Origin: DTU089 sp002440045
GTDB taxonomy: Bacteria; Bacillota; Clostridia; Oscillospirales; Acutalibacteraceae
Length of the DNA stretch: 64,000 bases
Reading direction: 5' to 3'
Assembly (NCBI GenBank): GCA_937885695.1
Contig: CALABP010000081.1
Span: forward strand, 1 to 64,000
Shown here: in pieces, positions 60,347 through 64,000 of the stretch
Position numbering within the stretch: the first letter of the stretch is position 1
Layout of the letters: each line of letters begins with the position of its first letter
Notes under the pieces: generated by a model
What the model was told of the DNA's origin: nothing
Databases searched by the model: none
Seen by the model: only the letters and a program-made list of their open reading frames with translations
Made by a program: the position numbers and the translations under genes

Positions 60347-63058
60347 TTATTTCAGCGCTTCGTTTACGGTGCGCTGATAAGACGAAATGTCAATATCGTC
60401 TGCACTGCCGCCGTTCGCGGCGTATTTCTGATATACTTCCGCCGTCATATGACCGCTGAGCATTTTTTCGCAAAGCATTGCGTCTAAAACGTCGCACACG
60501 CCGTCGCCGTTAAGGTCGCCCGAGAGTGCAACCGTATATGTTTTTTTAATTTCGCCGTTTGCGCTTTCGGCTGTTATTGTCGCTCCGCTTCCGAAAACGC
60601 CGTTATAGCTTTTTGTGCCGCTGAGCTTTGAGCCGCCAACGGACTTCACGAGGGCGGTAAGCTCCGAAACAGAGTGTGCCCTGTCGTATATAACGGAGTC
60701 CGTTTCAAAAATCCCCGCACTTCCGACCGGTAAAAGCAGGCAGTTTATTCCGCATACCGTGCAGGTTCCGTTTGAATTAAAGCTGTGACCGCCCAAAACA
60801 ACAGTATCCTCCCACGAAATCCCGTGTGTGCACGCTTCGTCAGAAAACAGCTTTCCGCACGAAGTGCAGCGGTAGAACTCGCACGAGCCGTCTTTTTCGC
60901 ATCCGCTTAAAACCGCGTCAAATTTGCGCGGCGTGTGCACATGCGTGCGCGAAATCGCCGTTATTATTCCGTCGTTGTTCCAGGTGACTTTAGCGTTATA
61001 CGTTTTGTCGTAATTTATAACAGATACGGTATAGCTTTTTCTTGCCTTGTTATAAACAACGGTGCTTTCACAGCTTTCGCCGCTGTGTGCTCTTTTCATT
61101 AAAAGGAACGTGCCGTCTTCTTCGTTGTAATATTTTGATTTTGTAAAGTCGAATTTTGTAACGTCAAAATTCTTTTCAATAATCTTCTTTGCATCTTCGA
61201 GCGATACTTTATAATACATTGTGTCACCGATATAAACGGCTATCATATCAACGCTTTCAAAAGCTTCGTCGGCATAAAAAGCGCAGTTTACAAGTGTATC
61301 TATATTTTTTCTCGTAACGGCGCCGCGCCAAGTAAAATCGGAAGTAAACGGCATTGTCTGCAGTTCTATACTGCACATAGCCGCTTTAAACCACAGGCAT
61401 CTTTCAAGAGTATTACTTTTAAGAGTGCCTATCTGAAGCGAAACTTCCCTGTCATATGCGGGGCTTCTTTTTATAAATTTGTGATAAAAAACCGCATTAA
61501 GCGTTCCTATATCCGTTTTTAAAGAGCCGCCCCTTGAATCGCTGCTTATCATTGAAGCCGAAAAGCTTTCGGGCGTATGCTTTGTAACATTCCCATCGGA
61601 ATCCGTAAGGGTTATTGTAAAGCCGTCGTTTTCGTCAATCGAGAGCGCCGTGTACGCCGTTTTTGAGACCTCAACCTCGGCAGTGCCCGTAATGCCCATA
61701 AAATATACTTCGGCGGTGTGTTTGCCCGCGCCCCACTTAACGTCGGCGGACTGCTCGGAAGTTATCTCGGCAAAAGAGCCGAATTTTTCCGAGAGTGCTT
61801 CATAATCGCCTTTAAAAACTTCGCCGTTTTCTGCGGTAACGGTATATTCAAACATATCGGGCGACAAATTGAATTTTTGATAGTCGGACTCGGCGTCGTC
61901 ATAAAGCCATTCGTTTCCTGAAACGGTGTCAAGCCCCGAGTAAAGCGGTCTTACGGCTTTTGCCGAAATGCTTTTAACGGTGCTTTTTGCCACTTCAACT
62001 TCGGCTGTAAACGTATACCCGAAATATTTTACCGTTACTTCGTGAACGCCCAAGCCCCATCTTGTATCATAGGTTTCGTTTGTTTCAACCTCGGGGAATG
62101 CGCTTTCATAGCCGAAAAATCTTGAAATTTCAAGCTCCGTGCCCTTGAAAACCTTGCCGCCGTCATATGTAACGGTATATACAAGCACGCTTCTGGGGTT
62201 ATATTTAAAATATTGAACGCTTTCGTCGTTTATCCACTCATTTTCTTCGTAGCCGTCAACATTTTCAATAAGCTTTCTTGTGGCGGTCGCCGTAACTTTT
62301 TCAATCGGGTTTCTTACAACCGAAACATTCACCTTGCAGGTGTGCCCCATAAAGCCTACGGTAACCTCGTGCATACCGACGCCCCACGGCGTGTCGGCGC
62401 TTTGACCGTCGTCAAAGGTCTGGTTTGAAGTGCCCATTCCGATTATCTCGCATATATCCTCGGCAGGACCTTCGGCAACCTTGCCGCCGTCGTAAGTAAC
62501 GGTATATGTAAACGCGCCGTAAAGATTATATTTAAGATAGCTTTTGCCGTCGGGTGAAGAATAATCGTGTTCGATATATCCGTCAATACCCTCGACAAAT
62601 CTTGAAACCTGACGCGCCGAAATGCTTTCGACGGGGTTTTTCACAACCTCAACCTGAACAGTGGCGGTTTTACCCATAAGCTCGGCGGTAACGTCGTGTT
62701 TGCCCAAGCCCCACGGCGAAGAAGGACCTTGCGTGTCGCTCACTCTTACCCAATCCGAGTAGTTGAAATAGAGCGCCAAATCCATCTCATCGCCCACAAG
62801 CGTTTCGCCGTTTGAAAGCACGGCGGTGTATTCGATACAGCTGCTGTAATAATAGTAATAATACCCAACAGTGTTGCCGTCGCTGTCGGTGCCGGTTTTA
62901 TAACGCCCCTCAAGCTCTTCGACAATTTTTCTTTTTGCTGCAGCCGAAAAGCTCACAACCGAAACGCCGTCGCTTTCTTCGGCATATGAAAACGGCACCG
63001 AAGCCGCCATAAGAACAATGCAAAGCAAAGCGCACAGTATTCTGTTGATTTTTTTCAA
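60347..63058 (-). CDS. Secreted dockerin protein with four Ig-like repeats
   Basis: A 903-residue paralogue of the gene at 58580. Signal peptide (1-26), four Ig-like repeats of about 100 residues (each with YTVTYDGGKV-like and W.LG.HEVTV strands; the last two are TRWGLGVHEVTV and VKWGAGKHTAEV), the shared middle domain, a Cys/His module (CEFYRCTSCGKLF, FNSNGTCTVCGINC) and a C-terminal dockerin. It is probably bound to a cohesin scaffold or the cell surface. 24 bp separate it from the shorter copy. Confidence 0.85.
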   Translation of the reverse strand: MKKINRILCALLCIVLMAASVPFSYAEESDGVSVVSFSAAAKRKIVEELEGRYKTGTDSDGNTVGYYYYYYSSCIEYTAVLSNGETLVGDEMDLALYFNYSDWVRVSDTQGPSSPWGLGKHDVTAELMGKTATVQVEVVKNPVESISARQVSRFVEGIDGYIEHDYSSPDGKSYLKYNLYGAFTYTVTYDGGKVAEGPAEDICEIIGMGTSNQTFDDGQSADTPWGVGMHEVTVGFMGHTCKVNVSVVRNPIEKVTATATRKLIENVDGYEENEWINDESVQYFKYNPRSVLVYTVTYDGGKVFKGTELEISRFFGYESAFPEVETNETYDTRWGLGVHEVTVKYFGYTFTAEVEVAKSTVKSISAKAVRPLYSGLDTVSGNEWLYDDAESDYQKFNLSPDMFEYTVTAENGEVFKGDYEALSEKFGSFAEITSEQSADVKWGAGKHTAEVYFMGITGTAEVEVSKTAYTALSIDENDGFTITLTDSDGNVTKHTPESFSASMISSDSRGGSLKTDIGTLNAVFYHKFIKRSPAYDREVSLQIGTLKSNTLERCLWFKAAMCSIELQTMPFTSDFTWRGAVTRKNIDTLVNCAFYADEAFESVDMIAVYIGDTMYYKVSLEDAKKIIEKNFDVTKFDFTKSKYYNEEDGTFLLMKRAHSGESCESTVVYNKARKSYTVSVINYDKTYNAKVTWNNDGIITAISRTHVHTPRKFDAVLSGCEKDGSCEFYRCTSCGKLFSDEACTHGISWEDTVVLGGHSFNSNGTCTVCGINCLLLPVGSAGIFETDSVIYDRAHSVSELTALVKSVGGSKLSGTKSYNGVFGSGATITAESANGEIKKTYTVALSGDLNGDGVCDVLDAMLCEKMLSGHMTAEVYQKYAANGGSADDIDISSYQRTVNEALK

Positions 63059-63197
63059 TTAAAACACCCTCTTCTATCGTAATTGGTTTGCAATCCAATT
63101 ATATATTATCAAAGAAAAATTGTAAAGAGCCAAAGCCTATTTGTAATATTTAAAAAATCTATTACATATATTAACCGCGAAAAATCGGCGTTCTTCA

Positions 63198-63226
63198 TTG
63201 ACAAGCTTTTTTGCGTGTGATATAAT
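63198..63226 (+). promoter_or_regulatory. Consensus promoter of the SCIFF gene
   Basis: TTGACA, a 17-bp spacer with a TGA just before it, and TATAAT: both hexamers are perfect. The transcript would begin near 63233 and the SD GGAGG lies at 63246-63250. Confidence 0.85.
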
Positions 63227-63258
63227 AGCCCCAAATCAGTGATTCGGAGGTTTTTTGA

Positions 63259-63408
63259 ATGAAGCACATCAACACCATTGAAACACGCGACCTTTGCGAA
63301 AGCGCAAAAAACGGCGGTTGCGGCGAGTGCCAGACTTCTTGCCAGTCCGCTTGCAAAACAAGCTGCGGAATAGCTAACCAGTCTTGCGAAAACAAGGAAA
63401 GCAAATAA
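63259..63408 (+). CDS. SCIFF ranthipeptide precursor
   Basis: A 49-residue peptide with the SCIFF pattern (six cysteines in forty-five). The core CGECQTSCQSACKTSC is the family hallmark. Cysteines are at 13, 21, 24, 28, 32, 36 and 43; the last six are the conserved ones, the first lies in the leader. The maturase at 63519 would make thioether links from these cysteines to other residues. SCIFF peptides occur in nearly all Clostridia and may act in signalling. The gene is too short for a length cutoff but has a perfect promoter and GGAGG. Confidence 0.95.
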   Translation: MKHINTIETRDLCESAKNGGCGECQTSCQSACKTSCGIANQSCENKESK

Positions 63409-63518
63409 AAATCTGACATTCGGGCTGTCGTGTTCTTAGGCATAAAATGCATTTCAATTTGTGAGTTGTATTTTTCGCTTCGGAAACGGCAGTCTCTTTT
63501 TTACGGAGATATTTTAAA

Positions 63519-64000
63519 ATGATTCATCAATTCAAATTTCAAAACCTCAACATAGTTCTTGACGTGTGCTCAGGCTCAATTCACGCGGTAGACGACATTG
63601 CCTATGACATTATAGCGTCTTACGAAAGCGAAGAAAAAGACGCGCTTGTTTCACGCGTTTACGATAAATACAAATCCGACGTTACAAAAGACGAAGTATA
63701 CGAGTGCTACGACCAGATAACGGAATTAAAAGAGCGCGGCAAGCTTTTTTCAAAAGACACATTTTCGCCTATGGCGGGCGAGCTTAAAGCGCGAACCTCG
63801 GGCGTCCTTAAAGCGCTTTGTCTTCACATTGCGCACTCGTGCAATTTAAACTGCTCTTACTGCTTTGCAAGCCAGGGGCGCTATCACGGCGAAAGAGCGC
63901 TTATGAGCTATGAAACGGGAAAGCGTGCGCTTGATTTTCTTATTGAAAATTCGGGAACGCGCCGCAACCTTGAGGTTGACTTTTTCGGCGGCGAGCCGCT
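63519..64000 (+). CDS. SCIFF radical-SAM maturase (partial)
   Basis: The first 160 codons of the enzyme that crosslinks the SCIFF peptide; it runs off the window end. The N-terminal ~80 residues resemble the peptide-binding domain of such maturases (QNLNIVLDVCSGSIHAVDD). The radical-SAM cluster motif is CNLNCSYC (108-115) and FFGGEP follows at 155-160. It would also carry SPASM auxiliary clusters beyond the window. SD ACGGAG precedes. It lies 110 bp after SCIFF and likely shares its transcript. Confidence 0.95.
   Translation, partial: MIHQFKFQNLNIVLDVCSGSIHAVDDIAYDIIASYESEEKDALVSRVYDKYKSDVTKDEVYECYDQITELKERGKLFSKDTFSPMAGELKARTSGVLKALCLHIAHSCNLNCSYCFASQGRYHGERALMSYETGKRALDFLIENSGTRRNLEVDFFGGEP

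Overview
The window looks like chromosomal DNA of an anaerobic, spore-forming Clostridia bacterium, probably a gut or rumen member of the Ruminococcaceae/Oscillospirales type. The grounds are the mother-cell sporulation genes spoIIGA, sigE and spoIIID, a reverse rubrerythrin next to a PerR-like Fur regulator, SCIFF/maturase genes, dockerin-bearing secreted proteins, many SD-led GTG/TTG starts, and no outer-membrane genes. The taxon is inference from gene content. No rRNA, tRNA or CRISPR array was found.

Layout. 1-4 kb: HD nucleotidase and GH38 alpha-mannosidase. 4.2-8 kb: guaB, pepD and a DMT permease on the plus strand. 8-10.7 kb: an esterase and the spoIIGA-sigE operon. 10.8-18.5 kb: nagA, a dockerin/SH3 glucosaminidase, a GHL10 lipoprotein-like hydrolase, a 279-bp inverted-repeat element, a membrane protein and a GPH-type transporter. 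18.5-22.1 kb: a polar amino acid ABC importer whose two binding proteins both appear circularly permuted, at different points. 22.5-27 kb: spoIIID, a DUF4143 ATPase behind three 34-bp operator-like repeats, and serCA. 27-34.9 kb: two U32 proteins, a pseudouridine synthase, a Na/Pi cotransporter, a CofE-like protein and a small HTH. 35-44 kb: GH29 fucosidase, a TetR-controlled ABC exporter, a GH3 enzyme with reversed domain order and an M28-like peptidase. 44.3-46.1 kb: a secreted nuclease with a small partner.

46.2-53.6 kb is an integrated mobilizable element of about 7.4 kb. It carries a tyrosine integrase, a MobV relaxase, small accessory proteins and a BspA-like surface protein. It sits inside the last codons of the rubrerythrin gene. 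The element supplies its own recoded copy of the final 18-19 codons, so the gene stays whole, and the original 3' end is stranded at the far end. 53.5-58.4 kb: rubrerythrin, PerR-like regulator, a DUF1540 peptide, a GH110-like enzyme and an AbiE toxin-antitoxin pair. 58.5-63 kb: two tandem secreted dockerin proteins. 63.2-64 kb: the SCIFF ranthipeptide precursor behind a consensus promoter, then its radical-SAM maturase, cut by the window end.

Together the glycosidases (GH38, GH29, GH3, GH110, NagA, glucosaminidase) and sugar transporter suggest a life on host or plant glycans. The most unusual signals are the rubrerythrin-targeting element, the doubly permuted binding proteins, the reversed GH3, an apparent ATA start for spoIIGA and the inverted-repeat element.
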